Origin: Weissella fangxianensis
GTDB taxonomy: Bacteria > Bacillota > Bacilli > Lactobacillales > Lactobacillaceae
Direction: 5' to 3'
DNA length: 35,631 nt
Assembly: GCF_024718545.1 (NCBI RefSeq)
Contig: NZ_JAMXDB010000016.1
Span: forward strand, 1-35,631
Shown here: positions 7,489-17,443 of the stretch, in pieces
Layout of the letters: each line of letters begins with the position of its first letter
How positions within the stretch are numbered: the first letter of the stretch is position 1
Made by a program: the position numbers and the translations under genes
Notes under the pieces: model-generated
Database searches by the model: none
What the model was told of the DNA's origin: nothing
Seen by the model: the letters and a program-made list of their open reading frames with translations, nothing else

Positions 7489-8685
7489 TTAACTTTCCTC
7501 ATATCGGACTGTATGACGATAACCCAATACAATACTTAGCAAAACACCAACAAATGCCACAAAGGTCAATGCGGCAGCTGCATAAAACAAAGTACTATAG
7601 CCTTGTTGTTGAATAATAAAACCACCTGCTAACGGACCAACCGCCCTACCTACAGAGGGAGCGGCTGCCGACAATCCCTGATAACGTCCTTTCAAAGATA
7701 ACGGTGTTAGTTCATTGACCAATGCTGGAATCATCGGAAAGGCCGTCGCTTCACCAATGGTCGTAATCACCATCGCTAGAGCAAACCCAGTAAAGTGACG
7801 ACTAAATGGCAATACTAGGAATGACAACCCAAACATGATAATTCCCAAAAAGATTTGCACAAACATCGACCGTCGATTAGCTGATAAGTTCAGTGCATTC
7901 ATCCCTAATTGAATCACCGCAATCAAAGCCCCATTGATTGTCCAAAGCATTGAATATTGCCAAAGCGGTAATTTCAACACACTATTCATATATACCGATA
8001 GATTTCCTTGCCACTGGGCATATGAAATCCACAAAACAACAAGTCCCAAGATACTAGAGTAAACAAGGACCAAGTTCCATTTTGGTAAAGTAACCTTGTT
8101 TGTCTGTTGCTCACGTTTAGAACTACCCAAATTAATGCGAAACTTACTATGCACAATAAAAAACAACACAACGTAAAGTATTAGCGCTAATACAAACAGC
8201 CATGTAATACCAAACGGATAAATTGGCCCAACTAGCGCCGTTGAGAAGACCATTCCAAAATTACTCATAAAGTAAAGCATATTAAACACAAAACGCCCAT
8301 CATGCGAACGAACTTGTGTACCGTAGGCATTAATTGAAGCTGTTAACCAGCCACCAAAGAAACCGACTAACGTCAAAATGATTGCATACGTTGGCCAACC
8401 GTGCCAAAGAATAAACGCAATTTGCAGAATAATCATCGTGATCACACCAAACTGGATAAGTCGATATGGTTTAAACTGATCAAACAATCGCCCGCTGACG
8501 ATCGAACCAATCGCTTGACCAACTGCATTAGCCATCATGACCCAACCAATCGTTACCAACGTTTGATAAAGTTCATTATATAAATAAACGGACGTTAATG
8601 GCCAAATAAACCCAAACGCAAAACTATTAATAAAACTCGCTGCTAATAACCAGCGTAATGACATTCCTTTTCCAACACTTTGCAT
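7489..8685 (-). CDS. Major facilitator superfamily transporter, probable multidrug exporter
   Basis: 398 residues with about 12 membrane helices. The loop after helix 2 has motif A (SGRLFDQFKPYRLIQFG), and the C-terminal half carries GRYQGLSAAAPSVGRAVGPLAGG, typical of 12-helix drug:H+ antiporters. The substrate cannot be read from the sequence. The start ATG at 8685 has AGAGGT about five bases upstream. It lies downstream of dnaB on the same strand but is separated from it by two hairpins, so it is probably its own transcription unit. Confidence 0.87.
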   Translation of the reverse strand: MQSVGKGMSLRWLLAASFINSFAFGFIWPLTSVYLYNELYQTLVTIGWVMMANAVGQAIGSIVSGRLFDQFKPYRLIQFGVITMIILQIAFILWHGWPTYAIILTLVGFFGGWLTASINAYGTQVRSHDGRFVFNMLYFMSNFGMVFSTALVGPIYPFGITWLFVLALILYVVLFFIVHSKFRINLGSSKREQQTNKVTLPKWNLVLVYSSILGLVVLWISYAQWQGNLSVYMNSVLKLPLWQYSMLWTINGALIAVIQLGMNALNLSANRRSMFVQIFLGIIMFGLSFLVLPFSRHFTGFALAMVITTIGEATAFPMIPALVNELTPLSLKGRYQGLSAAAPSVGRAVGPLAGGFIIQQQGYSTLFYAAAALTFVAFVGVLLSIVLGYRHTVRYEES

Positions 8686-8716
8686 TATAAACCTCTTTTT
8701 ACCTACTCACATAAAT

Positions 8717-8749
8717 AGCGAGACTGGGACAAAATGTCCTAGCCTCGCT
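8717..8749. terminator. Hairpin terminator between dnaB and the MFS gene
   Basis: AGCGAGACTGGGACA (8717-8731) pairs with TGTCCTAGCCTCGCT (8735-8749) with a mismatch and a G-U pair. It belongs to the same GGGACA/TGTCC family as the other terminators here. Poly-T is weak on both sides. Confidence 0.55.
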
Positions 8750-8816
8750 TTGTTGCTTAAATCTCATAATTATTTGATTAATTTTAAGCTGCAATCTACG
8801 TTAAAAAACTCTTCCT

Positions 8817-8840
8817 ATATTGTAACGAACTTTACAATAT
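8817..8840. terminator. Perfect inverted repeat just past dnaB: terminator or operator
   Basis: ATATTGTAA (8817-8825) pairs with TTACAATAT (8832-8840) around CGAACT. It lies 26 bases past the dnaB stop, with T6 about eight bases further on the minus strand (8808-8803), so a terminator role is possible. Its A/T-rich symmetry and place upstream of the MFS gene also fit a repressor site. Confidence 0.4.
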
Positions 8841-8865
8841 GCTTGAGCTTTTTGTCCCTTTTTCT

Positions 8866-10281
8866 TTAACCAAATCCACCGGGTTCTTCATTATGGAAAT
8901 CAATATTAGAAAACTTGTTATATGACTTAACAAATAATAGCCGGGCAGTACCACGAGCTCCAGAACGATTCTTTTCCAAAATGACTTCAATTTCACCAAT
9001 GTCTTGTTGTTCTTCATCACGGGGATCGTTTTGATTATCCGTATCATCATTCGACTTTTCATAATAATCTTCACGATACAAGAAGGCAACAATATCCGCA
9101 TCTTGCTCAATTGATCCAGATTCACGAATGTCCGACAACATTGGTCGCTTGTCTTGACGTTGCTCAACACTACGTGAAAGTTGTGATAACGCAATAATTG
9201 GTACGTTCATCTCCATCGCCATCATTTTAATCGCACGTGAAATTGCTGAGACCTCTTGCTGACGCCCTTCACTAGTTGTACCTTCGATTAGTTGCAAATA
9301 ATCAATAATCACTAAGCCTAATCGACCTTCACGTTTATAAAGGCGCCGTAACTTCGACCTGATTTCTGTTACCTTAATACCAGGTGTATCATCAATATAA
9401 ATATTTGTTCGTGCCAGCGACCCTGTGGCCACTGCTAATGCATTCCATTCCTCAGGCTCCAACTGTCCAGTCCGCATATGCTGCGAATTAATATTTCCTT
9501 CCGCTGCTAGCATACGATTAACTAAAGACGTATCTGGCATTTCCAACGAAAATATAACAACCGGTAGTGTCGGGTCAGCAACCGCTACCTTTTGAGCAAT
9601 GTTCAATACAAACGCTGTCTTACCAACGGCAGGACGCGCAGCAATAATGACCATTTCACCATCATGAAAACCAGTCGTTAAATTATCGAGCGCCGGAAAG
9701 CCTGAAGCTAACCCCGTAACAGTTTCATCAGTACGTGAATTTTGTTCAATTTGTTCAAAAGACTTATTAACAACATCGGCGATATTCTTAAAGTCGGCGC
9801 TCTTTTCACCACCATTAATCAAATCCAGCTTCGTTGATAAGTCCGCAACTGCATCATCGACCGAATCACTACCCTCATAAGTTTGGGTCAAACTGTCCTG
9901 TAGGGTATCGATCATATTACGTCGAACTGAACGCTCACGCACGATTCTCGCATAATACAAAGCATTACCAGCAACCGGCACACTTGATGCTAACTCAGTT
10001 AGGTAGGCCATGCCACCCACATTCTCAACCTGATTATCTTTATCTAATTCATCAGTGATGGTTAAGATATCGATTGCTCTCTGTGTCTCATCCAGCGCTA
10101 AGATAGCTGAATAAATTAAACGATGCGCTGTCCGATAAAAATCATTAGGCTCAAGAATTGTCATAATATCCGCCAATAGATCTTGGGGATCTGTTGCCAA
10201 CAGAATTGAACCCAGCACAGCTTGCTCTGCTTCAGCATCTTGTGGCACACGTAATGGTGCACCTTCATTTTGATCAGCCAT
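8866..10281 (-). CDS. dnaB: Replicative DNA helicase DnaB
   Basis: Hexameric helicase that unwinds DNA at the replication fork (called DnaC in B. subtilis). About 471 residues. The N-terminal domain (about 10-115) starts RVPQDAEAEQAVLGS; the RecA-like ATPase domain has the Walker A loop ARPAVGKTAF, then FSLEMP, and the Walker B strand LVIIDYLQLI, followed by ISRAIKMMAMEMNVPIIALSQLSRSVE. No intein. The ATG at 10281 is preferred over an upstream TTG at 10302 because GGAAGGAGG lies between them, ten bases before the ATG. It follows rplI in the gdpP-rplI-dnaB order common in Firmicutes. The C-terminus has a longer acidic insertion around DDTDNQNDPRDEEQQD. Confidence 0.96.
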   Translation of the reverse strand: MADQNEGAPLRVPQDAEAEQAVLGSILLATDPQDLLADIMTILEPNDFYRTAHRLIYSAILALDETQRAIDILTITDELDKDNQVENVGGMAYLTELASSVPVAGNALYYARIVRERSVRRNMIDTLQDSLTQTYEGSDSVDDAVADLSTKLDLINGGEKSADFKNIADVVNKSFEQIEQNSRTDETVTGLASGFPALDNLTTGFHDGEMVIIAARPAVGKTAFVLNIAQKVAVADPTLPVVIFSLEMPDTSLVNRMLAAEGNINSQHMRTGQLEPEEWNALAVATGSLARTNIYIDDTPGIKVTEIRSKLRRLYKREGRLGLVIIDYLQLIEGTTSEGRQQEVSAISRAIKMMAMEMNVPIIALSQLSRSVEQRQDKRPMLSDIRESGSIEQDADIVAFLYREDYYEKSNDDTDNQNDPRDEEQQDIGEIEVILEKNRSGARGTARLLFVKSYNKFSNIDFHNEEPGGFG

Positions 10282-10343
10282 GTGAACATAACCTCCTTCC
10301 AAAATAGTCTACTGTTCATTGTACCAAATAACTAACAATTAAA

Positions 10344-10387
10344 AAATAGAGACATAACCGCATCATTTTACCGTTAAATCTCTATTT
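10344..10387 (-). terminator. Hairpin with T-run between rplI and dnaB
   Basis: AAATAGAGA (10344-10352) pairs with TCTCTATTT (10379-10387), and inner TAAC/GTTA can extend the stem. On the minus strand it ends in six T. It is a likely partial terminator for gdpP-rplI before dnaB. Confidence 0.7.
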
Positions 10388-10400
10388 AATGCCTATTCAA

Positions 10401-10853
10401 TTATTGCTCTTCAGTATGCACACGAATGTTTGCTTCAACGTCGTGGTGTAACTTAACCTTCACATTACGATAACCTAGCGCACGAATAGGCTCTTTCATA
10501 TCCATCTTACGCTTATCGATTTTGATATCAAATTGGTCAAGTAAAGCTGCGACAATTTGCTTTGAAGAAACGGCGCCAAACAAGCGACCGTCAGTACCAG
10601 CTTTTGCCTTTAGCTCAACGACCGTATTATCATCCTCTAACTTATTCTTTAGGGCAACAGCTTCGGCCTTCTCTTCTGCAGCTTCACGCTCAGCTGCCTT
10701 CTTTTTACCACGTAAAGCAGAAACATTAGTATTCGTTGCTGGCTTAGCCTTTTTATTTTTATTTAAAAAGTTATTGGCATAACCATCAGGGACATTCTTT
10801 ACTTCGCCTTTTTTGCCGCGACCTTTAACATCTTCTAAAAAAATAACTTTCAT
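10401..10853 (-). CDS. rplI: 50S ribosomal protein L9
   Basis: 150 residues, normal for L9. It opens with the diagnostic [21 protein letters not shown], followed by DGYANNFL, a Lys/Ala/Glu-rich connecting helix (about 40-75) and the C-terminal domain with [13 protein letters not shown]9 binds 23S rRNA near the base of the L1 stalk. GAGGGT lies upstream of the ATG at 10853. It is 20 bases past gdpP and clearly in its operon. Confidence 0.97.
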   Translation of the reverse strand: MKVIFLEDVKGRGKKGEVKNVPDGYANNFLNKNKKAKPATNTNVSALRGKKKAAEREAAEEKAEAVALKNKLEDDNTVVELKAKAGTDGRLFGAVSSKQIVAALLDQFDIKIDKRKMDMKEPIRALGYRNVKVKLHHDVEANIRVHTEEQ

Positions 10854-10873
10854 TGTTTCATACCCTCTTCTTA

Positions 10874-12880
10874 CTAATTTTCTTGCTCATCATCTTCTTT
10901 GTTAATTTCAGCTAACAGCAACTCATAAACTGATTCGGTAGATGTATCTTTAACCTGAGTTGCCGCATTACTTAGGTGGCCACCACCACCCATTGCTTCC
11001 ATAACCAGTTGAACACTAACGATTCCGGTTGAACGAGCTGAGACAGCCACGGTGTCATTATCACGTCTGGTAATAACATAAGAAGATGTCACACCAATCA
11101 TTTGTAACAACGAGTCCGCAGCTTGCGCAGCAACAACTGAATCATATTGTACATCATCTTCACCAACCGCAATCGCTACCGGACCATGAATCTTGGCACG
11201 CTCAATAAGATGAGCCCGATTACGGTATGAATCAACCGTTTCTTTCATAAAGTCCTGCAACAAATTACCATCAGCACCAACTGCACGCAAGTAACTAGCT
11301 GCATCAAATGTACGAGTACCAGAGCGTAATGTAAATGACTTAGTATCAATTTGAATACCAGCTAACATAGCCGTTGCTTCCAATCTACGCAATCCTTGTG
11401 CGCGTCTTGGTTGGTATTCAAATAATTCAGTCACTAACTCAGAAGTTGATGAAGCATAAGACTCCACATAAACCAATTGTGGTTCCTCTGGGAATTCCTC
11501 ACCACGGCGATGATGATCAATAATCACCACTCGATCCTTTAATGCTTCATAAACTTCCTGCGATTCTGACAACGATGGCTTTGAATGATCAACAATCACT
11601 AGCAAACTTTGATCCGTCATTTGCGTCAAAACTTCATTTGGTGTCAATAATGCATTTTCATCAGCAACATCTTCAGACATTTGTTCGAGCAGCAAACCGA
11701 TATCTGAATGCTCCCGACCGGTTTCTTCGTAAACCACCCACGCTGGTTTTCCCAACATTTCGGCTAGTCTACGAACACCTAGGGCACCACCAAATGAATC
11801 CATATCCGGACGCTTATGGCCCATAACAAAGACTTGATCGGCTTGATCAAACAAATCAGCCAACGCTTGTGAAATCACACGCGCACGAACACGCGTTCTT
11901 TTAGCCATCGGATTAGTATTACCACCATAAAATCGTGCTGATCCGGTCGATGATTTGACAACGACCTGATCACCACCACGTCCTAATGCCAAGTCTAAGT
12001 TCGCTTGCGCATTTTCAGCTAATGTATCAATCGCCATTTCGTTATAAGCAATACCAATACTCAAAGTAATCTGCGCATTTTGCACAGATGTTGATTCACG
12101 AATCGCTTTTAGTAAATTGAATTTATCATTCTCAGCCTTCTCCAAAGCCGAGCGATAACCAATCAATAAATACCGATCTACTGATAAACGTCGTGCGTAA
12201 ATCTCGTGGTCTGTCATCCAGTCTGATAGAGTTTTCGTGACATAAGTGCGCAAAGTCGATGCCTCAGCATCACTCATCCCCTCAGTCACCTCATCATAAT
12301 TATCTAGTGAGACAATTCCCAAAAACAATTTATGATTTTCAAAATCCGCTGTTACTTGGGCAGCAGTCGTACGATCCATTAAATAAACCGCATTCAATTC
12401 TGGTTGAACTTGTAATTGAAATACGTGCCCTAACCATTCTAACTCAGTTACCCGTTTTTCTTCGTTCGGCCAAAGTCTAACAATCTCAGCCAGCTGTTCA
12501 GAAACTTCTTGTAAGTCACTACCAACAATCGCTTCATTACCTAATAATTGCTGAATATATGGGTTAACCCATTCAATTTCACCTTCGTCAGTACAAAGAA
12601 TAACGCCTAAAGGCATTTGAATAATAGATTCTTGTTCACCACGATTAATACGATAAGATAAATTCTCAATATAATGCGTTGTCTGTTCACTTAAACCCTG
12701 AAGTGTTTTAAAGATAACAATTAATGCAATAATGACTAATACCAGCCAAATAATACCCACAATCCAATTAACGAACCAAGCTAAAATCGTCCCCACGATT
12801 GCAATAAATGATACTAAGGCTGCCACACCAACAAGACGTTGATTTTTAAAAAATGTCGGTAACGCCGTAAATTTTTTCAC
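10874..12880 (-). CDS. gdpP: Cyclic-di-AMP phosphodiesterase GdpP
   Basis: About 668 residues. Membrane-bound enzyme that hydrolyses the second messenger c-di-AMP to pApA. Order: two N-terminal membrane helices (about 15-60), a PAS-like domain (about 65-165), a degenerate GGDEF domain (about 170-300), a DHH domain with [12 protein letters not shown] (about 350) and [12 protein letters not shown], and a C-terminal DHHA1 domain with [10 protein letters not shown]. All metal-binding motifs look intact. The GTG at 12880 (MKKFTALP) is preferred to the GTG at 12889 because AGGTGA sits five bases upstream of it. First gene of the gdpP-rplI-dnaB operon. Confidence 0.94.
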   Translation of the reverse strand: MKKFTALPTFFKNQRLVGVAALVSFIAIVGTILAWFVNWIVGIIWLVLVIIALIVIFKTLQGLSEQTTHYIENLSYRINRGEQESIIQMPLGVILCTDEGEIEWVNPYIQQLLGNEAIVGSDLQEVSEQLAEIVRLWPNEEKRVTELEWLGHVFQLQVQPELNAVYLMDRTTAAQVTADFENHKLFLGIVSLDNYDEVTEGMSDAEASTLRTYVTKTLSDWMTDHEIYARRLSVDRYLLIGYRSALEKAENDKFNLLKAIRESTSVQNAQITLSIGIAYNEMAIDTLAENAQANLDLALGRGGDQVVVKSSTGSARFYGGNTNPMAKRTRVRARVISQALADLFDQADQVFVMGHKRPDMDSFGGALGVRRLAEMLGKPAWVVYEETGREHSDIGLLLEQMSEDVADENALLTPNEVLTQMTDQSLLVIVDHSKPSLSESQEVYEALKDRVVIIDHHRRGEEFPEEPQLVYVESYASSTSELVTELFEYQPRRAQGLRRLEATAMLAGIQIDTKSFTLRSGTRTFDAASYLRAVGADGNLLQDFMKETVDSYRNRAHLIERAKIHGPVAIAVGEDDVQYDSVVAAQAADSLLQMIGVTSSYVITRRDNDTVAVSARSTGIVSVQLVMEAMGGGGHLSNAATQVKDTSTESVYELLLAEINKEDDEQEN

Positions 12881-12918
12881 CCGTCTCACCTAGCCTATTC
12901 TTTTGTTTTTATCGTACT

Positions 12919-12927
12919 ATTATACCA
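12919..12927 (-). promoter_or_regulatory. Extended -10 promoter of the gdpP operon
   Basis: The minus strand reads TGGTATAAT, with a poor -35 (TTTATG) 17 bases upstream. It lies about 39 bases before the chosen start. Confidence 0.6.
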
Positions 12928-12967
12928 TAAACACACATATCCATAAAATCAGCCCCTTTACATACAG

Positions 12968-13007
12968 AAAAACGTACATCAAGTTTTAAAACTCGATGTA
13001 CGTTTTT
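12968..13007 (-). terminator. Terminator of the oppBCDF operon
   Basis: AAAAACGTACATC (12968-12980) pairs perfectly with GATGTACGTTTTT (12995-13007), and the interior (AGTTTT/AAAACT) can extend it. It starts nine bases after the oppF stop and may act in both directions. Confidence 0.9.
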
Positions 13008-13015
13008 CACATTTT

Positions 13016-13969
13016 TTAATCAATTAAGCCAAATTCACGTGCACGTTCTTGATAACCATCAATTTCATCTTCACCAGCCCAAACAAAATGCTGTGGCGCA
13101 ATTTCAACCATCTGACGATCACGACCATCTAATTCATCGGTTGGATCATACTCGATTGTCACACGTTGCTCTTCAACACTTGGATCTGGTACCGGAATCG
13201 AACTTAGTAATGAGCGCGTATAGTCATGTAATGGATGATTATATACTTCATCAGCACTACCAATTTCGACCATTTTTCCCCAATGCATAACCCCGATTCG
13301 GTCAGAAATATATTTCACCATCGACAAATCGTGGGCAATGAATAAGTAAGTCAATCCTTGCTTTTGTTGTAATTCTTTCAACAAATTCACTACTTGGGCT
13401 TGAATAGAAACATCCAAGGCCGAAATAGGTTCATCAGCAATAATAAACTTAGGACGCACGGCTAACGCACGCGCAATACCAATACGTTGACGTTGTCCAC
13501 CAGAGAACTCATGTGGGTAACGACTAGAATGATCACGATTCAAACCAACCGTTTCCAATAAGTCTTCAACCTGCTTTGAACGATCAGCATCATTCTTAGC
13601 CAAGTGGTTAACATCAATACCTTCAGCAACAATATCCTTAACCTTCATACGTAAATCAAGTGATGCCTGTGGGTCTTGGAAAATCATTTGTACAGATTGA
13701 TGGAACTTACTAAGCTTACCCCGCTTTTTTAATTTAGCTAGGTCTTCACCTTCAAACAAGATTTTCCCATTAGTTGGTTCATACAATTTCATAATTGCTC
13801 GACCAATAGTTGTCTTACCTGAACCTGATTCACCAACCAAACCAAATGTTTCACCTTCATAAATATCAAATGAAGCATTTTGGACCGCTTTTGTTTCATT
13901 AGACTTACCTTCATTAAAGGTAATATCTAATCCTTGCAATTCTACTAATTTTTTTCGTTCATCAGCCAT
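13016..13969 (-). CDS. oppF: Oligopeptide ABC transporter ATP-binding protein OppF
   Basis: One of two ATPases driving the Opp peptide importer on the cytosolic face. 317 residues with Walker [12 protein letters not shown] (about 47), Q-loop [16 protein letters not shown], signature [15 protein letters not shown] and Walker [13 protein letters not shown], plus the Opp/Dpp C-terminal extension ([15 protein letters not shown]). The start ATG overlaps the oppD stop (TAATG), with GGAGG nine bases upstream, so translation is probably coupled. Last gene of the operon, with a strong terminator right after it. Confidence 0.96.
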   Translation of the reverse strand: MADERKKLVELQGLDITFNEGKSNETKAVQNASFDIYEGETFGLVGESGSGKTTIGRAIMKLYEPTNGKILFEGEDLAKLKKRGKLSKFHQSVQMIFQDPQASLDLRMKVKDIVAEGIDVNHLAKNDADRSKQVEDLLETVGLNRDHSSRYPHEFSGGQRQRIGIARALAVRPKFIIADEPISALDVSIQAQVVNLLKELQQKQGLTYLFIAHDLSMVKYISDRIGVMHWGKMVEIGSADEVYNHPLHDYTRSLLSSIPVPDPSVEEQRVTIEYDPTDELDGRDRQMVEIAPQHFVWAGEDEIDGYQERAREFGLID

Positions 13970-15072
13970 TACTTGCCACCTCCATTTCCAAGAACAGCAG
14001 CATTTTCAACAGCAACGGCCTTTGACCGATCCGCTTCTGGATGTTCAGCTTGGAAACGAGCCCAACGCTTTTGCACTTCTAGAGGTGGTTCGACTTCAGG
14101 TGCACGTTCATCTAATAACCATGTCGCAGCGTAATGCGTCTGTGATAACTTAAAGAATGGTGGCTTAACCTTTTCATCAGCAGCAATAGCATAATGGTTA
14201 CGTGCAGCAAAGGCATCTCCAACTGGTGGATTCAACAAATCTGGTGGTGTACCCGGAATAACCTCTAACTTACCACGTTCTGTCTTAGTCGTTGGCATTG
14301 AATTCAACAAGCCCCAAGTATAAGGATGTTGTGGAAAGTTAAACACTTCATCAACTTTACCGATTTCAATTATTTCACCAGCATACATAACTGCAACACG
14401 GTCAGCCATACCAGCAACCACACCTAAGTCGTGGGTAATAAAAATAATTGAACTACCTGATTGTTCTTGGATGTCTTTCATCAAGTGCAAAATTTGTGCT
14501 TGAATCGTCACATCCAATGCGGTCGTTGGTTCATCGGCAATCAGAATTTCTGGATTGTCAATCAACGCAATCGCAATAACAATTCGCTGACGCATCCCAC
14601 CAGAAAACTGGTGTGGATAATCATTAATATGAGCGGATGCATTTGGAATACCAACCAACTTCATCATTTCCAAGGCCTTATCCCAAGCCTTTTTCTTACT
14701 ATAATGTTGATGCTTGATTAATGGTTCAGCAATTTGTTGACCAATCTTCATTGTGGGGTCCAACGACGTCATTGGGTCTTGGAAAATCATTGCGATCTCT
14801 GAACCACGAATTTTTTGCATTTGTGTTTCAGACTTGCCAATAATTTCCTCACCTTTGAATGTAATTGATCCTTTTTCAACACGTGCATTTTTAGCTAACA
14901 AGCCCATTAATGAACGAGTCGTCACTGATTTACCTGAACCAGACTCACCCACTATCGCTAATGTTTCACCTTTGTACAAATCAAATGAAACGTCGCGAAT
15001 GGCTTGAACACTTCCATTATAAGTATTGAAATTAATTTTAAGGTCATCAACCTCAAGAATTTTCTCTGCCAT
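13969..15072 (-). CDS. oppD: Oligopeptide ABC transporter ATP-binding protein OppD
   Basis: Second Opp ATPase. About 367 residues with Walker A GESGSGKSVT, Q-loop MIFQDPMTSLDPTMKI, signature FSGGMRQRIVIAIAL and Walker B ILIADEPTTALD. The extension TPPDLLNPPVGDAFAARN matches OppD, but the cysteine cluster seen in many OppD C-termini is absent here. The tail is longer than usual and ends NGGGK. The start at 15072 (MAEKILEV) has GGAAGTGA about eight bases upstream; an in-frame ATG at 15090 overlapping the oppC stop as TAATG is the alternative and would add six residues. Confidence 0.95.
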   Translation of the reverse strand: MAEKILEVDDLKINFNTYNGSVQAIRDVSFDLYKGETLAIVGESGSGKSVTTRSLMGLLAKNARVEKGSITFKGEEIIGKSETQMQKIRGSEIAMIFQDPMTSLDPTMKIGQQIAEPLIKHQHYSKKKAWDKALEMMKLVGIPNASAHINDYPHQFSGGMRQRIVIAIALIDNPEILIADEPTTALDVTIQAQILHLMKDIQEQSGSSIIFITHDLGVVAGMADRVAVMYAGEIIEIGKVDEVFNFPQHPYTWGLLNSMPTTKTERGKLEVIPGTPPDLLNPPVGDAFAARNHYAIAADEKVKPPFFKLSQTHYAATWLLDERAPEVEPPLEVQKRWARFQAEHPEADRSKAVAVENAAVLGNGGGK

Positions 15073-15089
15073 ATCTCTACTCACTTCCA

Positions 15090-16121
15090 TTAATCCTTTG
15101 TACGTGGATCAAACGCATCACGTAATCCATCACCTAATAAGTTAAATGCAATCATAATGATACCCAAAATTACAGCTGGAATAACTAACTGATATGGATA
15201 GAATTGCATTGCTTTTTGTCCATCGTTTAACAACGTACCCAATGAGGCCATTGGCACTGGAATTCCTAGTCCAATAAATGAAAGCAAAGCCTCAAAGAAG
15301 ATTGCTGATGGAATCGTAAACATTAGTTGCACAATAATTGTTGAACTAAGGTTTGGTACCAAGTGTCGTAATCCAATCCGCCATGTCGAAGAACCAAGTG
15401 TCCGTGCGGCCAAAATGTAATCTTGCTCCTTGGCCGTCAAAACTTGGGCACGTACGAGTCGGGCCATCGATGTCCATGAAGTTAAGGCAATTCCTAATGA
15501 AATCGACAACATTCCAGGCTTCATAACCAAAATCAAAAGCACAAACACTACCAAGTTGGGAATGGAAGAAACAATTTCAATAATACGTTGCATGACGATA
15601 TCGGTTTTACCCCCACGCCAACCGGAGATGATACCATACGTCACACCAAACACTAAGTCCATTAGGGTCGCAATCAGTGCAACTTCCAATGAAATACGTG
15701 TACCGTACAACACACGCTTGAAAATATCACGACCAAATTGGTCGGTACCAAACCAATAGTTTTTCTTGTCAGAAACACCGGCAGATTCATATTGATCAAC
15801 CTTTGTACCATCCAACTTACCTTCACCAGTAAAACCAGGGATATCACCTAATACTCCTGGCAATCGAGCAGGTAGATTTTGAACAGTGACGTCTTGTCGT
15901 GCAGTCACTTTTGAATTAGCAATTGGTGTCGAGGCAAAGGCAACGACAAAAACAAAAACTAGTACCCAAAGTGAAATAAAAGCCCCTTTATTTTTCTTCA
16001 AACGACGCCAAGCATCTTTCAAAAAACTAACTGAAGGTTTTAAAATTTTATCACTATCAGTTTGACGATCTGCGGGAAGCAATTGAAAATCATCTGCTGT
16101 TAAGTTTACTTTTTCAGACAT
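15090..16121 (-). CDS. oppC: Oligopeptide ABC transporter permease OppC
   Basis: Membrane channel subunit of Opp. 343 residues: a long cytosolic N-terminus with FLKDAWRRLKKNKGA, a first helix at about 48-66, an extracellular loop of roughly 75 residues containing YWFGTDQFGRDIF (the typical OppC/DppC sequence before the core domain), then five helices. The ATPase-coupling EAA loop is AARTLGSSTWRIGLRHLVPN. The start ATG at 16121 has AAGGAAGGAG upstream. It lies 14 bases after oppB and its stop touches oppD, so one operon is certain. Confidence 0.95.
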   Translation of the reverse strand: MSEKVNLTADDFQLLPADRQTDSDKILKPSVSFLKDAWRRLKKNKGAFISLWVLVFVFVVAFASTPIANSKVTARQDVTVQNLPARLPGVLGDIPGFTGEGKLDGTKVDQYESAGVSDKKNYWFGTDQFGRDIFKRVLYGTRISLEVALIATLMDLVFGVTYGIISGWRGGKTDIVMQRIIEIVSSIPNLVVFVLLILVMKPGMLSISLGIALTSWTSMARLVRAQVLTAKEQDYILAARTLGSSTWRIGLRHLVPNLSSTIIVQLMFTIPSAIFFEALLSFIGLGIPVPMASLGTLLNDGQKAMQFYPYQLVIPAVILGIIMIAFNLLGDGLRDAFDPRTKD

Positions 16122-16135
16122 TAGCTACTCCTTCC

Positions 16136-17056
16136 TTATTCAGCCAAACGAATTCGTGGATCAATGATACCGTACAAGATATCGGTTAATAGCAACACAA
16201 CCATCAACATCATTGAGTAGACAATCGTCGTTCCCATGATGATTTGATAATCATTAGTCAAAATTGAATCAACGAATTGGCTACCAATTCCAGGAATCGA
16301 GAAAATGTTCTCGACAACAATTGATCCAGTTAACAAATTAACTGCCATTGGTCCAATCAATGTAACTAATGGAATCAATGAATTACGCAAAGCGTGCTTC
16401 CAAATGATTTCATTCTTTGACAATCCCTTTGCACGTGCTAATTCAATGTAATCTGAGCCCAACACATCGACCATTTCGGTACGAATGAAACGTGCTGAGG
16501 TTGCCAAAGGACTCATTCCCAAAGCAATCGTTGGTAGTACCGTCGCTGCAAAGCCTTTCCAGCCGGCAATAGGCAACCAACCTAACTTCAAACCAATCCA
16601 GTATTGCAACAAAGCCGCAAAGACGAATGAAGGGATTGAGATACCCAACACCGCTAGCACTGAAAGGAATGTATCAGTCTTCGTGTTACGACGAACGGCC
16701 GCAGCAGCTCCTAATCCTGTACCTGCAATCAAACCAAAGACTAATGCTTGTAATCCAAGTTGTGCAGATGGACCGAGACGTTGTGCTACCAAAGTTGATA
16801 CTTCTTGGTTTGCAAACTGGAATGAAACACCAAAGTCAAAGTGCAATGCATCCCATAGATAAGTCACATATTGCACGATAACTGGTTTATCCAGTCCATA
16901 TTGCGCTTCAATCATTTTTTGCTGGCTCGCAGATAAACGTTCTGCATTTGCCAACGGTGATCCTGGCATCAGTTTCATTAGGAAAAATGTCGCTGAAATA
17001 ATCAAGACCAAAGTTAACACAATAATTGCTAACCGTTTAATAATATATTTGAACAT
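16136..17056 (-). CDS. oppB: Oligopeptide ABC transporter permease OppB
   Basis: Second Opp channel subunit, about 306 residues with six membrane helices. It has the N-terminal FKYIIKRLAIIV, the PGSPLA segment, YGLDKPVIVQY, and the EAA loop ARAKGLSKNEIIWKHALRN, then FSIPGIGSQFVDSI. The ATG at 17056 is preferred to that at 17062, which is one base from AGGGAAGG; the second ATG has seven bases of spacing. First gene of oppBCDF, with its own promoter directly upstream. Confidence 0.95.
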   Translation of the reverse strand: MFKYIIKRLAIIVLTLVLIISATFFLMKLMPGSPLANAERLSASQQKMIEAQYGLDKPVIVQYVTYLWDALHFDFGVSFQFANQEVSTLVAQRLGPSAQLGLQALVFGLIAGTGLGAAAAVRRNTKTDTFLSVLAVLGISIPSFVFAALLQYWIGLKLGWLPIAGWKGFAATVLPTIALGMSPLATSARFIRTEMVDVLGSDYIELARAKGLSKNEIIWKHALRNSLIPLVTLIGPMAVNLLTGSIVVENIFSIPGIGSQFVDSILTNDYQIIMGTTIVYSMMLMVVLLLTDILYGIIDPRIRLAE

Positions 17057-17086
17057 GGCCATGCCTTCCCTATTTTAGTTCTACTC

Positions 17087-17114
17087 ATAATATGCTAGAA
17101 AGTCATTGCGTAAA
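17087..17114 (-). promoter_or_regulatory. Internal promoter of oppBCDF
   Basis: The minus strand has -35 TTTACG (17114-17109), 16-base spacer, -10 TATTAT (17092-17087). The leader would be about 25 bases. The rest of the 380-base oppA-oppB gap is A/T-rich and holds nothing else I can support except the oppA terminator. Confidence 0.5.
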
Positions 17115-17371
17115 CAAACATACTCTCATATCTCATAGCTATTAATTAGATGTTTTTAATTTTACCAGAGGTTTCATAAATGTTAAAGAGTTTGTTATAA
17201 AACCTCACATAAATATTTAATCTTATCACAAAATATAACAATTAACATTCCAAAAAACTATTATGAAATGTATCATTTTGCCCCGTATTCACTAGACTTT
17301 CGTAAATACTTCGTATCAAAATGAAAACTTTTTTTATTTAAAGCTTTTTTCACAAATTTAGCGATAAAAAA

Positions 17372-17408
17372 TGAGAGAGCCGGACAAATACCTTGCCACA
17401 CTCCCTCA
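17372..17408 (-). terminator. Terminator after oppA
   Basis: On the minus strand TGAGGGAG (17408-17401) pairs with CTCTCTCA (17379-17372), then a T-run. It lies 36 bases past the oppA stop and would let oppA mRNA exceed that of oppBCDF. Confidence 0.75.
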
Positions 17409-17443
17409 ATTTTTTAGCGTTGTTTGATTAATTAGAAATCAAA

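Noticed and set aside
16485-16862. Long plus-strand open frame opposite oppB
   Set aside because: Entirely antisense to a well-supported permease gene, with no start signal.
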